Shown here: one piece after another, positions 1 to 9,177 of the stretch
How positions within the stretch are numbered: the first letter of the stretch is position 1
Layout: each line of letters opens with the position of its first letter
Assembly: GCA_020201275.1 (NCBI GenBank)
Contig: JAIVHB010000138.1
Span: forward strand, 1 to 37,252
Reading direction: 5' to 3'
DNA from: Rhodothermaceae bacterium
GTDB taxonomy: Bacteria > Bacteroidota > Rhodothermia > Balneolales > Cyclonatronaceae
Length of the DNA stretch: 37,252 nt
Notes under the pieces: generated by a model
What the model saw: the letters and a program-made list of their open reading frames with translations, nothing else
The model's database searches: none
Told to the model about the DNA's origin: nothing
Program-made: the position numbers and the translations under genes

Positions 1-1162
1 TGGGAAAACGGCCAGATTGCTGCCGACAGCCCCAGCGTGATCAGTGGCATCAAAAATGTAAGCACATGCAGGTGGGCCTCCGTTCCGGATGGGCCGGATT
101 TCCCGGTATCATCAGGGCCTGCCGGGGAGGAAATCCGGAACTGTTCCCGAAAGACCGGCATAACCCCGAGAAGGATCCAGCTCAGCAGGATGCCGGACTG
201 AAGAATCCTTGTACCCGCAATAGTTGGGTTCAGGCTGGGTTTACCGGCCATCTCTGCCCCTAGCAAATAGACGAGCGATCCGGCAACAACCGTCACCCAC
301 AGCACAGAACGCCATCCTTTAACATAATATATGGCGCTGGTTCCGGCAATGATGAGTGAGGTGTAAACCACAAGCCAGATCAGGCTTCCCGTTTCGGTGA
401 AGAAGACAAAAGGGGTCATCAACCCGCCGATGGCCCCGATTACAGACAGCACCGCGTCCTTCTGCTTAAGCGAAAGAAAGAAGGCCAGCAGCGTAACAGC
501 CACCATAAATGAGAACGTGACGGTGTAGGAAGTCAGTTCAAAGATCTGAAAAGAGGCAAAACCGGTTATGTAAAATGTGGCAATGGCCCCGCCGAGCAGC
601 GCCAGGCTGAAGGTGCGCCGGTCGTGATACGTTCGGGTGCCACCGTACAAAAGCATGATCCCCAGCAGCAGCCCGAACAGCAGCCTTACCTGCGGTATAA
701 GCCAGCCCTGGTCGATCGAATACTTGAACAGAAACGCCACACCAAACAAAAGCAGCCCGATACCGACTTTATTGATCAGGTTTTCAGTCGTCAGCCATTC
801 GCTAATATCGATCACTTTTTTAGGGCCGGGAACAAATCCGGCTTCTTTCGCCGGGGGTTTCCAGGGTTCCGCCGGGCGGCCATACAGCGGTTGCCCCTCA
901 GCCGGCGTCCGGGATTTTACAGGAGAACCGGTTCCTGTGTGCAAGTCAGGTCCTTGCGTTGCGGAACCAACAGGGCGGACAGAAATGCGGGCATCCGCCA
1001 TCCTGTCTGTGGCCGGGGCCGGTCCCTGTTTTTTGATCTGCTCCAGTTCCTCCATCAGAAGCCGCATGCCGGACTCAAGCCGGGCAATGCGTTCATTCAG
1101 ATCATGCGAACCTGCCTGTTCGTCCGGATCGGTCGGTGTTTTCCCTGGCATATCATTCATCC
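1..1162 (-). CDS. DUF2339 family multi-spanning membrane protein (partial, 3' end outside window)
   Basis: The frame is open from an ATG at 1162 to the window edge, giving about 387 N-terminal residues. The first 45 residues are hydrophilic with a short coiled-coil-like stretch (LNERIARLESGMRLLMEELE). A Pro/Gly-rich linker follows to about residue 115, then the typical DUF2339 entry NLINKVGIGLLLFGVAFLFK and successive hydrophobic helices. Proteins of this family are large inner-membrane proteins (about 800-1000 residues) of unknown function, so more than half is probably missing. An alternative ATG lies three codons downstream at 1153, and neither has a strong ribosome binding site. The family call rests on the linker-plus-first-helix pattern and is fairly secure. 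Nothing in the sequence indicates a specific function. Confidence 0.8.
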
Positions 1163-1279
1163 CGTTAAGATTTTATTCTGGCATGAATGTAGAAGAAGAA
1201 ACAATCTTTTGAAAGAGCTGCGGTGCCTGTCCTGGCAGAAATATAAAACACCCGGGGGGATTCCTTCTCTAAAAATCCC

Positions 1280-4153
1280 CTACCCAGCCATATCGATTGT
1301 CCGGGTATTTTCCAGGTCGAACGCGCGGTCGAGGTCGGTGGCCGTATTGGTGAACAGTACAAGGTAAGCCCGGTGCAGAAACAGTGGCACGGTGAGCGAT
1401 CCGCGATCGACCGTGGCCAGCGGTATGGTGTAGCGGAACCGGAGGTTCCCCGCATTCCGGAATCCAATAAGGATGTTGCCGTCGAATTCGCGGCTGAGCC
1501 CGCTCAGGCTGTAGATGGGCCGGCTGCTCTGATAAACCCCCTCCACGGCCACCCGCAGCGAGTGGTTCACAGCCAGCGACGGACTGAGAAAACCGATCAC
1601 TCCGCCCCGCACCCCGCGCCTGAGCATATCTGCAGTTGTATAAAATTCATGATCTGTGGATGCAAAAACCACAAACCCGGTATTCGGCTGATGGTCGCGG
1701 ATGTTCTGCTGAAGCCGGTGGTACCAGGCCGCAAAAAAACCGAAACGCGCATTCTCAGACCGGTCTGAGATCACATCGCCCCGGCTGTCGATGACCTGAA
1801 GTGTTCCCATCCTCACGAACGGATCTGCCTGTAACCAGCTCGACCGGGCATACGTGTCGATGGTAAATGTGAGGGGGATGCCGGCACGAACGGCCGTCTC
1901 ATCGAGGATGTACTGTTCAACAACGCCATTGTTCAGAAATCCGGCCGTAGTGGGTTCACGGAAAGCGGAAAGGGCAATACCAGGAAAAAACGACCGGTTC
2001 CGGTAGGTCACATCGTACCACAACTGGCTGTTGGATGTAGTCAGTTCGAGCGTATAGTCACTGCGCCGGAGTACATCGCCACCGGCCAGCATCACACCGG
2101 GCCGGTATCCGACCGGACCCTGTTCGTATGTCAGCAGTGGTACAACCATCCGCGGCTTCAGGAAAGAGAAATAGTCGCGGTAGGGTCTTACCTCCCAATC
2201 GTGGGCCTTCTCGTCGAGGTGGCGGCCCAGGCGGCCGGCCTCCATCCGGTTCACCGAGGGCGACCTCCATATCACATCCGACAAATCAGCGTCCATAAAT
2301 TCGGATCTGTCCATCACGGCGCCCCTGTGGTAGCCCTCCTCGAGGGTTACGAACGCCACACGGTTTCCATCCGGCGAATATGACCCCTCGAAAGCGTTGT
2401 AGCGACTGTTGGTTACCTGCACCATGCGGTCGCGGGCCGGCTCGTATTCGTACAGGTTCATCACTCCGCCGTAATCGCTGCTAATGAGTAGACGGCTGCC
2501 ATCGGAGCTCCACTGCGGATCGAACACCACCGCGTCGCGGAATGCGATATCTGGGGTACGTTCGGTAATTTCGTATTCGCGGCCTTCATCGACCAGCCAC
2601 AGAGCCTGAACGCCGTTGCGGTTGGCGATTACGGCGTATTGGTTTTTTTGGGGGTCGGTGGTTGGGGGTTGATTTGTGGTTGATGGGGGGGTGTTATTTT
2701 TGACAGGATGAACAGGATGGACAGGATGGATTGGTTGTGCTGAGTTAATTGAATTTGCTGGGTTTGCCGGGTTTGATTTTGTTTGGGGTCTGGTGGCGAT
2801 TGCAACGAGGTTATCGGGGCGGACTTGCAGTACGGTTTCTTCGCGGCCGTCGGGATGGATGCGGACCCAGCGCGAGGATTCGTGATCATTTTTCAGGGCG
2901 TTAATCACACCGCCGGGACCGTAATCAGGGGCAAAAAGCCGGGCCTTTTCCGTTATTTGCCTCAAACTTCCTGTGGTGATGTCTACCTCGTGCAGGTCGG
3001 AGATAAACGTATTGTGATGCCACGGATGGGAATGCATGCGCGAGTAGACCAGATGGGTGCGATCAGTGCTGAGTGCATATCTGTAATCGCCAATAGTCCG
3101 TGATTCGAGCAGCATAGACATCCTCCCGGTCTGCAGGTTGTACCGGCGAAAGCCCGGGCGGTCGTTGTAGAACGATCCGTAGAACAGGATCTCATCATCG
3201 CTGATCCAGAGCGGGCGCCGTATCTCATCCCCCTTACGACCCGTTTGCAGAATGCGGTACGATGTGACCCCGGCCCGTTCAATCGATTGGAGCCGGAACG
3301 CTTCCTCATCCAGCTTATCGTCCATAAAATCGCGGTAGAGCGTTGATGGGCTGTCGCCGGTTACCGACCAGAGCGCCACACCATAGCCCAGAAACGGAAA
3401 CCGGGATACAAACCGGATGGTGTTTTTTGTGGTCTCAAAACCGTGCTCATACAGCAGCCAGGAGGTGAATTCATACCCTCCTGAGTAGATGCGGTTAAAC
3501 GGGCGGGTGGCCACCGGCGACTGATGCATCTGCGACAGCCTCCACGGGTTTTCCTGTAAACGGCTGCTGAAATTGCGCGTGAAATACGGGTAATTGCCCC
3601 GGCCGCCCTCGCGGTAGATCATATTGGTCTCATGAAAAACCGCGATGCCCTCGAACAGCCCAAAAGGGGCTGTCATGTGCACCATCCGCGACATATCGGG
3701 CGAAAACGGCCGGATCAGTCCACCCACGCCGATGGTCGGAGCCACCGACATATGCAGGGCGTGCACCAGCTCATGGGGAACCACATTCTCGAGCCAGCCG
3801 CCTGTGCGCGGGTTCATCGCCTTACCCCGAATGGACGGCACTTCCATTTCAATACGGAAGTGCAGCGGGGTAACGAACCCGTTCGCATTGTCGTTATAGC
3901 CGTTTAGCACCACCGGCAATTTGCGGACATTGCCACCTACCAACGACTGCACGATCTCGTACTGGCTTTCCAGGAGTTGGGCGGTGGTCCGGGCGGCCGA
4001 GTCTTCGCCCTCATGGTAAATCACCCGGAAATGTGGTGACCGAAGCTCATACCAGTCCAGTTTCGGCCGGAACACGCTTTCATAGATCTGCGCCCGTAAT
4101 GGGGTGGCAGCCATCAACAGGATGAACAGAATAAGGAGTTTCCGGTAAGGCAA
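1280..4153 (-). CDS. Secreted HExxH peptidase-like / TolB-type beta-propeller / outer-membrane barrel protein
   Basis: Signal peptide (residues 1-21, ending PLRAQ), then a gluzincin-like domain with HELVH at 127-131 and a likely third zinc ligand in FEGIAVF near 169. WD40-like/TolB propeller blades follow (for example DPQWSSDGSRLLISSD), then an aromatic-rich C-terminal region resembling outer-membrane beta-strands. The architecture matches the protein at 25778-28819. No ATG is available; translation appears to begin at TTG (4153), because an in-frame stop lies just upstream. Residues about 453-505 are a Pro/Asn/Thr-rich insert encoded by a low-complexity repeat (see 2641-2795). The protein ends ...ENTRTIDMAG without the usual terminal aromatic strand, so the barrel may be truncated. 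Peptidase activity is inferred from the motif only. Confidence 0.75.
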   Translation of the reverse strand: MPYRKLLILFILLMAATPLRAQIYESVFRPKLDWYELRSPHFRVIYHEGEDSAARTTAQLLESQYEIVQSLVGGNVRKLPVVLNGYNDNANGFVTPLHFRIEMEVPSIRGKAMNPRTGGWLENVVPHELVHALHMSVAPTIGVGGLIRPFSPDMSRMVHMTAPFGLFEGIAVFHETNMIYREGGRGNYPYFTRNFSSRLQENPWRLSQMHQSPVATRPFNRIYSGGYEFTSWLLYEHGFETTKNTIRFVSRFPFLGYGVALWSVTGDSPSTLYRDFMDDKLDEEAFRLQSIERAGVTSYRILQTGRKGDEIRRPLWISDDEILFYGSFYNDRPGFRRYNLQTGRMSMLLESRTIGDYRYALSTDRTHLVYSRMHSHPWHHNTFISDLHEVDITTGSLRQITEKARLFAPDYGPGGVINALKNDHESSRWVRIHPDGREETVLQVRPDNLVAIATRPQTKSNPANPANSINSAQPIHPVHPVHPVKNNTPPSTTNQPPTTDPQKNQYAVIANRNGVQALWLVDEGREYEITERTPDIAFRDAVVFDPQWSSDGSRLLISSDYGGVMNLYEYEPARDRMVQVTNSRYNAFEGSYSPDGNRVAFVTLEEGYHRGAVMDRSEFMDADLSDVIWRSPSVNRMEAGRLGRHLDEKAHDWEVRPYRDYFSFLKPRMVVPLLTYEQGPVGYRPGVMLAGGDVLRRSDYTLELTTSNSQLWYDVTYRNRSFFPGIALSAFREPTTAGFLNNGVVEQYILDETAVRAGIPLTFTIDTYARSSWLQADPFVRMGTLQVIDSRGDVISDRSENARFGFFAAWYHRLQQNIRDHQPNTGFVVFASTDHEFYTTADMLRRGVRGGVIGFLSPSLAVNHSLRVAVEGVYQSSRPIYSLSGLSREFDGNILIGFRNAGNLRFRYTIPLATVDRGSLTVPLFLHRAYLVLFTNTATDLDRAFDLENTRTIDMAG
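2641..2795 (-). repeat. Low-complexity intergenic-type repeat carried in-frame inside a coding region
   Basis: The minus strand carries three copies of the 9-bp unit CATCCTGTY (2703-2729 on the plus strand as ACAGGATGR), flanked by other 9-bp-periodic stretches (TTTGCTGGG, TTTGCCGGG) and homopolymer-rich C/A tracts. It is translated as Asn-Pro-Ala, His-Pro-Val and Thr/Pro-rich residues in the middle of a beta-propeller. Tandem CATCCTGT-type sequences are more typical of spacers between genes. Its length keeps the frame open. Confidence 0.7.
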
Positions 4154-4238
4154 ATCAGCCAGTTTGCAGGATGATGGTTTCGTTCACTTTATTAACTGCA
4201 AATATACCGATGTTTTACGATCCTGAACGAACGCGTTT

Positions 4239-4274
4239 GGACAGATTATTATAATCTCTATATTATAATAGTCC
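4239..4274. promoter_or_regulatory. AT-rich imperfect inverted repeat between divergent genes
   Basis: The left arm is GGAC-(AGAT)-TATTATAAT (4239-4255) and the right arm is ATTATAATA-GTCC (4262-4274), separated by six bases. The arms pair perfectly except for a four-base bulge. It sits between the minus-strand peptidase gene and the plus-strand PorV-like remnant, 33 bases before the latter's ATG. It could be an operator or a fossil promoter element. A related string (TTATTATAATAG) recurs near 4992, upstream of the GLUG protein gene. Confidence 0.4.
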
Positions 4275-4306
4275 AAAGTAAATTTTATTCCAACGCTACG
4301 TTTCAT

Positions 4307-4721
4307 ATGAAAAAATTGCTTGTCGTTGTTATTCTTTTCGTTGGATCTGTTCCATGCCTTTCTCAGGTTAGCATCACCGGTGTGCCACTTTTGCAGATTG
4401 AACCGACTGCACAGGCCGTGATGATCGGTGGTGCTTCCAGTGCAACGTCTACTCTTCATCCGGCTTCGTTCTTCTACAACCCGGCCCTCCTTGGTCATAT
4501 TGGGTATAATAATTCGACACCATTAAGCGGATTTTACAAAAATAAGACTGGCTGCCGTCCATCAGCGCAGATTTAACGTACCAGTATTGGGCAGCAAACG
4601 GGTATCGGAAATAAAAAGGCTGACAGTAAGCTACAGTGCAGCAAAATTAAATCCCCGATCGGTTGATCACCCACTTGAATCAACCCAATACAGGGATATC
4701 TGCATTCAATGGAAGTTCTGA
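4307..4721 (+). pseudogene. Decayed PorV/UPF0164-like outer-membrane protein gene
   Basis: An ATG at 4307 opens a signal peptide (MKKLLVVVILFVGSVPCLSQ) followed by LQIEPTAQAVMIGGASSATS and HPASFFYNPALLGH. This is the N-terminal signature of PorV/PorQ/UPF0164-type barrels (a LxIEPSARAxGMGGA-like start, then a YNPAGL-like motif). The frame stops at 4574-4576, but matching protein continues in other frames: DWLPSISADLTYQYWAANGY (about 4540-4605), then RLTVSYSAAKLN (from about 4615), ending at TGA 4719-4721. Family members are about 300-380 residues, so most of the barrel is gone. At least two frame changes make this a relic rather than a short gene. Confidence 0.7.
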
Positions 4722-5219
4722 ACCAGGACGGCCAGTTATTGCCCATAGTTGCATAAGATTATTAAGAAGCATACTTCTTTATCAACTTATGTCAGAAAAA
4801 ATTTCCTGATACTTGTTTTCTAACATCCTGACTTCATCATCCGTTAACGCATCAATTTATATGCGCCGGAAGTGATGGGGATTTCAAGCACAGCGAGCAA
4901 CTACTTATATGCTTGATTATATCCATAATCAGAATTTTCGGTTTATCAAAAAATTCTAACGGTAAACAATGATAAATCCATAAATAAATCTTGTTATTAT
5001 AATAGCAAACTTAAATTATTGATGATTATAACCCAATAAACAGTAAAAGTACCTGCATATAGTCTGGTACAGCCTTTCAGCTCGACTGTATGAAGCCGAA
5101 ATGCAAAACCGCATCTTTTATCAACAGGTTGTTTTCCTACACCTCATGCCTGTTTTGCATTCCTGATTGACAATACGCAGGTATATCACCTGTCCTTTTT
5201 TTTAAAACAGAGGTTATCT
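4722..5219. other. AT-rich gene-free stretch with a possible minus-strand gene remnant
   Basis: No intact gene is visible. On the minus strand, 4782-4853 encodes DALTDDEVRMLENKYQEIF and ends in a stop. A different frame upstream (about 4855-4990) encodes LPLEFFDKPKILIMDI, which faintly recalls the FDKPKIL...DI segment near the C-terminus of Eco57I-type adenine-specific methyltransferases. If real, this is a frameshifted fossil of a restriction-modification gene. The match is short and from memory, so the family is uncertain. The right end holds the leader of the GLUG gene. Confidence 0.3.
5178..5204 (+). terminator. Terminator-like hairpin in the leader of the GLUG gene
   Basis: CAGGT (5178-5182) and ACCTG (5188-5192) can pair around ATATC, and TCC plus a run of eight T follow (5197-5204). 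The structure lies only about 16-42 bases before the ATG at 5220. It resembles a short intrinsic terminator or attenuator. The five-pair stem is weak, so it may be fortuitous. Confidence 0.3.
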
Positions 5220-8200
5220 ATGAAAAAGCAATTGTTGACAATTGGTTGGATTTTAATAGCCGGATTGACGTTCATATTACCCGTATCTGCTCAATATGCT
5301 GGTGGGTCGGGTTCAGTTAATAATCCATACCTGGTTTCGAGTGCTGATCAATTAGATGCTGTCAGGGAAAATTTAGAGGCTCATTTTAAATTAATCGCCC
5401 ATATTAATTTAGGTGAGGCACCCTGGAACGAGGAGGAAGGATGGAATCCAATAGGTTCGGGTTCAAATCCCTTCAAGGGTTCATTTGATGGGAATGGCTT
5501 TTCTATTCTAAACCTCACTATAGACCGGCAGGATGAGAATAATCAAGGGTTATTTGGATATACCAATGGAGCTGTATTAAAAAATCTCGAGCTGCTAAAT
5601 GTTAATATATCCGGTGCTGTTTACACCGGCGCTGTGGTTGCACAGAGCAGGGCGTCTTTTTACGATGGTATTGAGGTAATGGGCAGTATTACAGGTAAAA
5701 ATAACACCGGAGGCGCTTTTGGCAACAACTATCAGGATCATATTCACAAGGTAATAACCAATGTTAATGTATCGGGAACCACATCCATTGGTGGTTTGTC
5801 GGGCGGGCAGTTTGGTAGTCAGATCCGTCATAGTGGATCCGATGGTTCAGTAACAGGATCTAACCACGTTGGTGGATTTATTGGAAGTAATAACGGAAGT
5901 AATACCAGCCTGGCTGATTCCTACAGCCATGCTTCAGTAACCGGTACAACTGATGTTGGCGGGTTTGCAGGTTATCATCAAACCGGCATAATTGTGAGAT
6001 GCCTCAGCACAGGCAGTGTCTCAAATACCTCCGGTGGTTTTGTTGGCACAGTTACAAGTGGTTATATCAATTACTCTTTTTGGGATACACAGCGTTCTGG
6101 TGCCGCTACAAGCGAAGGTGGTCCGGGAGTTGCAGGTTTCGATACACAGCAAATGAAAACAAAAGATTCTTACCGGGCATTTAATTTCATTCACATATGG
6201 AGCATTATTGAGGGTGGTTCTTACCCCTTTTTAAGGAATCTTAGTATGCATCCCCCGCAAGAACCTGCTGATCTAAGCGAATTAAGCGGGAATGGTTCCA
6301 TATCAACTCCATACATAATTACCAATGCCTATGAGCTGCAGGCAATGAACCAAAACCCTGAGGCCAGCTACATTCTTGCGAATGATATTGATTTGTCGGC
6401 CACTGTTTCCTGGAATTATGGTCTTGGCTTTAGCCCGGTTGGCACGAGTTCGAATAAATTTACGGGTAGCTTTGATGGCAAGGGACATACTATTCAAAAC
6501 CTGAATGTTAATCGTCCTGATCAAATTATGGTTGGGTTGTTTGGTGATTCACAAAATGCCGTTATCCAGAATGTAACCCTGGCAAATCTGAACATTATGG
6601 GTTCAACAAGAACCGGAGGTATAATTGCCAGTACCTATGAGAATATGATGCAAAATCTGCACGCGAACGGCCTTGTTGTTAGTACCTCAACATCGGCGGG
6701 CGGCATTCTTGGCAGCACAAACAGGGGTTTATTCTTCAATGGTTCTTTTGTTGGTCATGTATTTGCAACCTCTACTGCCGGCGGACTGATCGGCGCACAT
6801 TTTGGTACCGATATCCGGATGGCTTTTTCCAGAGGTACTGTAAATTCAGCAGGACGAACCAATTTTGATGGGATTCAATTCGGCGGCTTGTCAGGTCAAT
6901 TTAATTCGGCCACAATGACTGATGTATACAGCCATTCTGAGGTTACGGGCCGGGAGCAGGTTGGAGGTCTTATCGGCTATTTTCAAACCGGAAAATTGGA
7001 ACGTGCCTTTAGTACCGGCAGGGTTACAGGACAGACAGACACCGGCGGTTTAATCGGGCTTCTGTCACATGGTACCATAACATACAGCTTTTGGGATACT
7101 GATGTATCCAATCAATCAGAAAGTGCCGGCGGCTCTACCGTTGTTGGTCTTACTACTTTACAATTAAAAGACATTCAAACATACAGGATGTTTAATTTCT
7201 CACATCTCTGGATGATCAAAGATGGCATGGAATACCCTGAATTCCAGGATATCAGTCACTTTAACCTTCCTCATCAAATATCATTACAGGATTTGCAAGG
7301 TAACGGCACAGAATCAAGTCCCTATATCATTTATAATCTTAACCAAATGCAGGCACTTCATCTCAATACTGAAGCGCATTTTCGCCTTGGGAACGATATA
7401 GATATGAGCTCAACCTTAATATGGAATTATGGAAAAGGATGGACACCCGCAGGCACATCTGCTGCCAAATTTAGCGGCAGATTTGATGGGCAGGGATATG
7501 TGTTGTCAAACCTGAGCATAAACGAGGGGAATTTGATCGCTGTTGGGCTGTTTGGTTATGCTCAAAACGCTGAACTGGTTAACATAACGATTGAAAACGG
7601 GTTTGTTACCGGAGGTACACGAACCGGTATGATAGCCGGGGACACATATGAATGCACTAATGAAAACCACAAGGTATCCGGCATAGTACATGGTGAAAGC
7701 ATCGTTGGCGGAATTTTCGGATCACTTAACCGGGGAACGCTTTCTGATGCCCGGGTAGTAGCCGATATCTATGGCAAAACATCAGCAGGAGGTTTGTCGG
7801 GTGCTCACTTTGGAACAACTATCCATCGAGCATTCTCCAGGGGAAATGTCACGTATAATGGTCTGCCCGCTGGTACACCAGGATTACAGTTTGGTGGATT
7901 GCTGGCACATTTAAATTCAGCGACCATTTATGATAGTTTTAGTCACGCAAATGTTACTGGTGGTTCTGATGTTGGTGGTTTGGTTGGTTACAAACAAACC
8001 GGTGACATTCGAAATTCATACAGCAAAGGTCACGTACAGGGTATAGATCAAGCAACCACAGGTGGTTTAATCGGGAGAACATCCTATGGCAATATCTATG
8101 ATTCTTTCTGGGACATGGAATCTTCGGGTCAAAGTACCAGCGCCACTGGAACAGGCAGAACAACGGAAGAAATGACCTGGCCGTACAATCAAAATACATA

Positions 8201-8795
8201 CGGCTCCTGGAACTTCACCGATATTTGGGCAGCCGACAATCAAAACAACAATGATGGTTATCCCTACCTCAAGGCTAACGTTCCCGTTTGGTATGATGTA
8301 AACATTTCATCAGGCGATGGTGGAATTGCAACAGGAGATGGCAGCTATTTACACGGCTCGATAGTAACATTAAAAGCGACACCGGATGAAGGCTGGGTTT
8401 TTGAACACTGGAGCGAAGAAGGGGATATCGTTTCAGTCAGCTCATCGTATACCTTTACAGCTACCAAAAACCGAACCCTTACAGCTTCATTCGGAATATA
8501 CACTCATACAGATTCAGATAACCAGTTACCGAAAGAGACTGCTTTATATCAAAATTATCCGAATCCGTTTAATCCAGCAACGATAATTCGTTACAGTTTA
8601 CCTGAAGCCGCTAATGTTAAAATTTCTGTTTACAATATAACTGGTCAACGAGTGGCAGATCTGGTAAATGATTTTCAAAGTGCTGGAAATCATTCCGTTC
8701 AATTTAATGCAACCCATCATTCGAGTGGTTTATATGTGTATATGCTGCAAACTGATAACATTGTTATAACCCGGAAAATGATTCTGATTAAATAG
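5220..8795 (+). CDS. Large secreted GLUG-repeat protein with InlB-type repeat and T9SS sorting tail
   Basis: Residues 1-25 form a signal peptide (ends LPVSAQ). Three homologous modules of about 320-340 residues follow (about 26-345, 351-685 and 688-1015). Each starts with a G-N/S-G-x(4)-P-Y-x-I/V segment, contains FxGSFDGxG, many GLUG-type repeats (VGGLIGY, TGGLIGLLS) and a conserved SFWDT/SFWDM box, and ends in a WxI/WxA...YPxL segment. Residues about 1025-1100 are a divergent InlB B-repeat-like domain (KATPDEGWVFEHWSEEG), and about 1108-1191 a T9SS type A tail with YQNYPNPFNPATIIRYSLP. The start is supported by AGAGG eight bases before the ATG. GLUG proteins are thought to be adhesive or surface-exposed; no catalytic residues are seen. 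The gene is clearly AT-richer than most neighbours, consistent with an acquired or fast-evolving surface gene. Confidence 0.88.
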   Translation: MKKQLLTIGWILIAGLTFILPVSAQYAGGSGSVNNPYLVSSADQLDAVRENLEAHFKLIAHINLGEAPWNEEEGWNPIGSGSNPFKGSFDGNGFSILNLTIDRQDENNQGLFGYTNGAVLKNLELLNVNISGAVYTGAVVAQSRASFYDGIEVMGSITGKNNTGGAFGNNYQDHIHKVITNVNVSGTTSIGGLSGGQFGSQIRHSGSDGSVTGSNHVGGFIGSNNGSNTSLADSYSHASVTGTTDVGGFAGYHQTGIIVRCLSTGSVSNTSGGFVGTVTSGYINYSFWDTQRSGAATSEGGPGVAGFDTQQMKTKDSYRAFNFIHIWSIIEGGSYPFLRNLSMHPPQEPADLSELSGNGSISTPYIITNAYELQAMNQNPEASYILANDIDLSATVSWNYGLGFSPVGTSSNKFTGSFDGKGHTIQNLNVNRPDQIMVGLFGDSQNAVIQNVTLANLNIMGSTRTGGIIASTYENMMQNLHANGLVVSTSTSAGGILGSTNRGLFFNGSFVGHVFATSTAGGLIGAHFGTDIRMAFSRGTVNSAGRTNFDGIQFGGLSGQFNSATMTDVYSHSEVTGREQVGGLIGYFQTGKLERAFSTGRVTGQTDTGGLIGLLSHGTITYSFWDTDVSNQSESAGGSTVVGLTTLQLKDIQTYRMFNFSHLWMIKDGMEYPEFQDISHFNLPHQISLQDLQGNGTESSPYIIYNLNQMQALHLNTEAHFRLGNDIDMSSTLIWNYGKGWTPAGTSAAKFSGRFDGQGYVLSNLSINEGNLIAVGLFGYAQNAELVNITIENGFVTGGTRTGMIAGDTYECTNENHKVSGIVHGESIVGGIFGSLNRGTLSDARVVADIYGKTSAGGLSGAHFGTTIHRAFSRGNVTYNGLPAGTPGLQFGGLLAHLNSATIYDSFSHANVTGGSDVGGLVGYKQTGDIRNSYSKGHVQGIDQATTGGLIGRTSYGNIYDSFWDMESSGQSTSATGTGRTTEEMTWPYNQNTYGSWNFTDIWAADNQNNNDGYPYLKANVPVWYDVNISSGDGGIATGDGSYLHGSIVTLKATPDEGWVFEHWSEEGDIVSVSSSYTFTATKNRTLTASFGIYTHTDSDNQLPKETALYQNYPNPFNPATIIRYSLPEAANVKISVYNITGQRVADLVNDFQSAGNHSVQFNATHHSSGLYVYMLQTDNIVITRKMILIK

Positions 8796-8891
8796 TATCA
8801 ATTGGAAACGCCTTCTTTTTGTAAGGCTACGAAGATAATTTGCTCTATAGAAATATTTAAATAACGCAGAAGATGCATTTTTAGAGCATTC

Positions 8892-9137
8892 ATGAATCCT
8901 GAAAAGCAAAAAAAAACGACGTATTTGAACCGCGATGATAAATGGCTGTTGTATAGTCTTATTTTTTCAATCGTTTTGGCTGTTGCCCTGTTATTGACCG
9001 GCGTATTTTTCTCTTCCGTATTAGCTAATTGGATTCTCCGGATTACAATAGCAATATGCTGTATCGGCTTGGTATATATATTTATTATTAACAAATACGT
9101 AAACATTGAATCTATAAGCGACAGAAAAACAAATTAG
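8892..9137 (+). CDS. Small two-helix membrane protein, unknown function
   Basis: This 81-residue product starts MNPEKQKKTTYLNRDDKWLL, with a charged N-terminus. Two hydrophobic helices follow at about 20-43 and 46-66, then a short polar tail. It lies 96 bases after the GLUG gene, with similar AT-rich composition. The two helices and plausible codon use favour a real gene, but I recognise no family. A minus-strand reading frame covers part of the same DNA and looks less protein-like. Confidence 0.5.
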   Translation: MNPEKQKKTTYLNRDDKWLLYSLIFSIVLAVALLLTGVFFSSVLANWILRITIAICCIGLVYIFIINKYVNIESISDRKTN

Positions 9138-9177
9138 GGGTGAACCTCCCAAATTGAATTCCGAGCACTGATTCCGA

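Noticed and set aside
624-1367. Overlapping plus-strand open frames near the left end
   Set aside because: The minus strand carries the DUF2339 N-terminus with hydrophobic helices; the plus frames are low-complexity shadows.
8798-9106. Minus-strand open frame opposite the small membrane protein
   Set aside because: It has less plausible composition than the plus-strand two-helix protein and no family resemblance.
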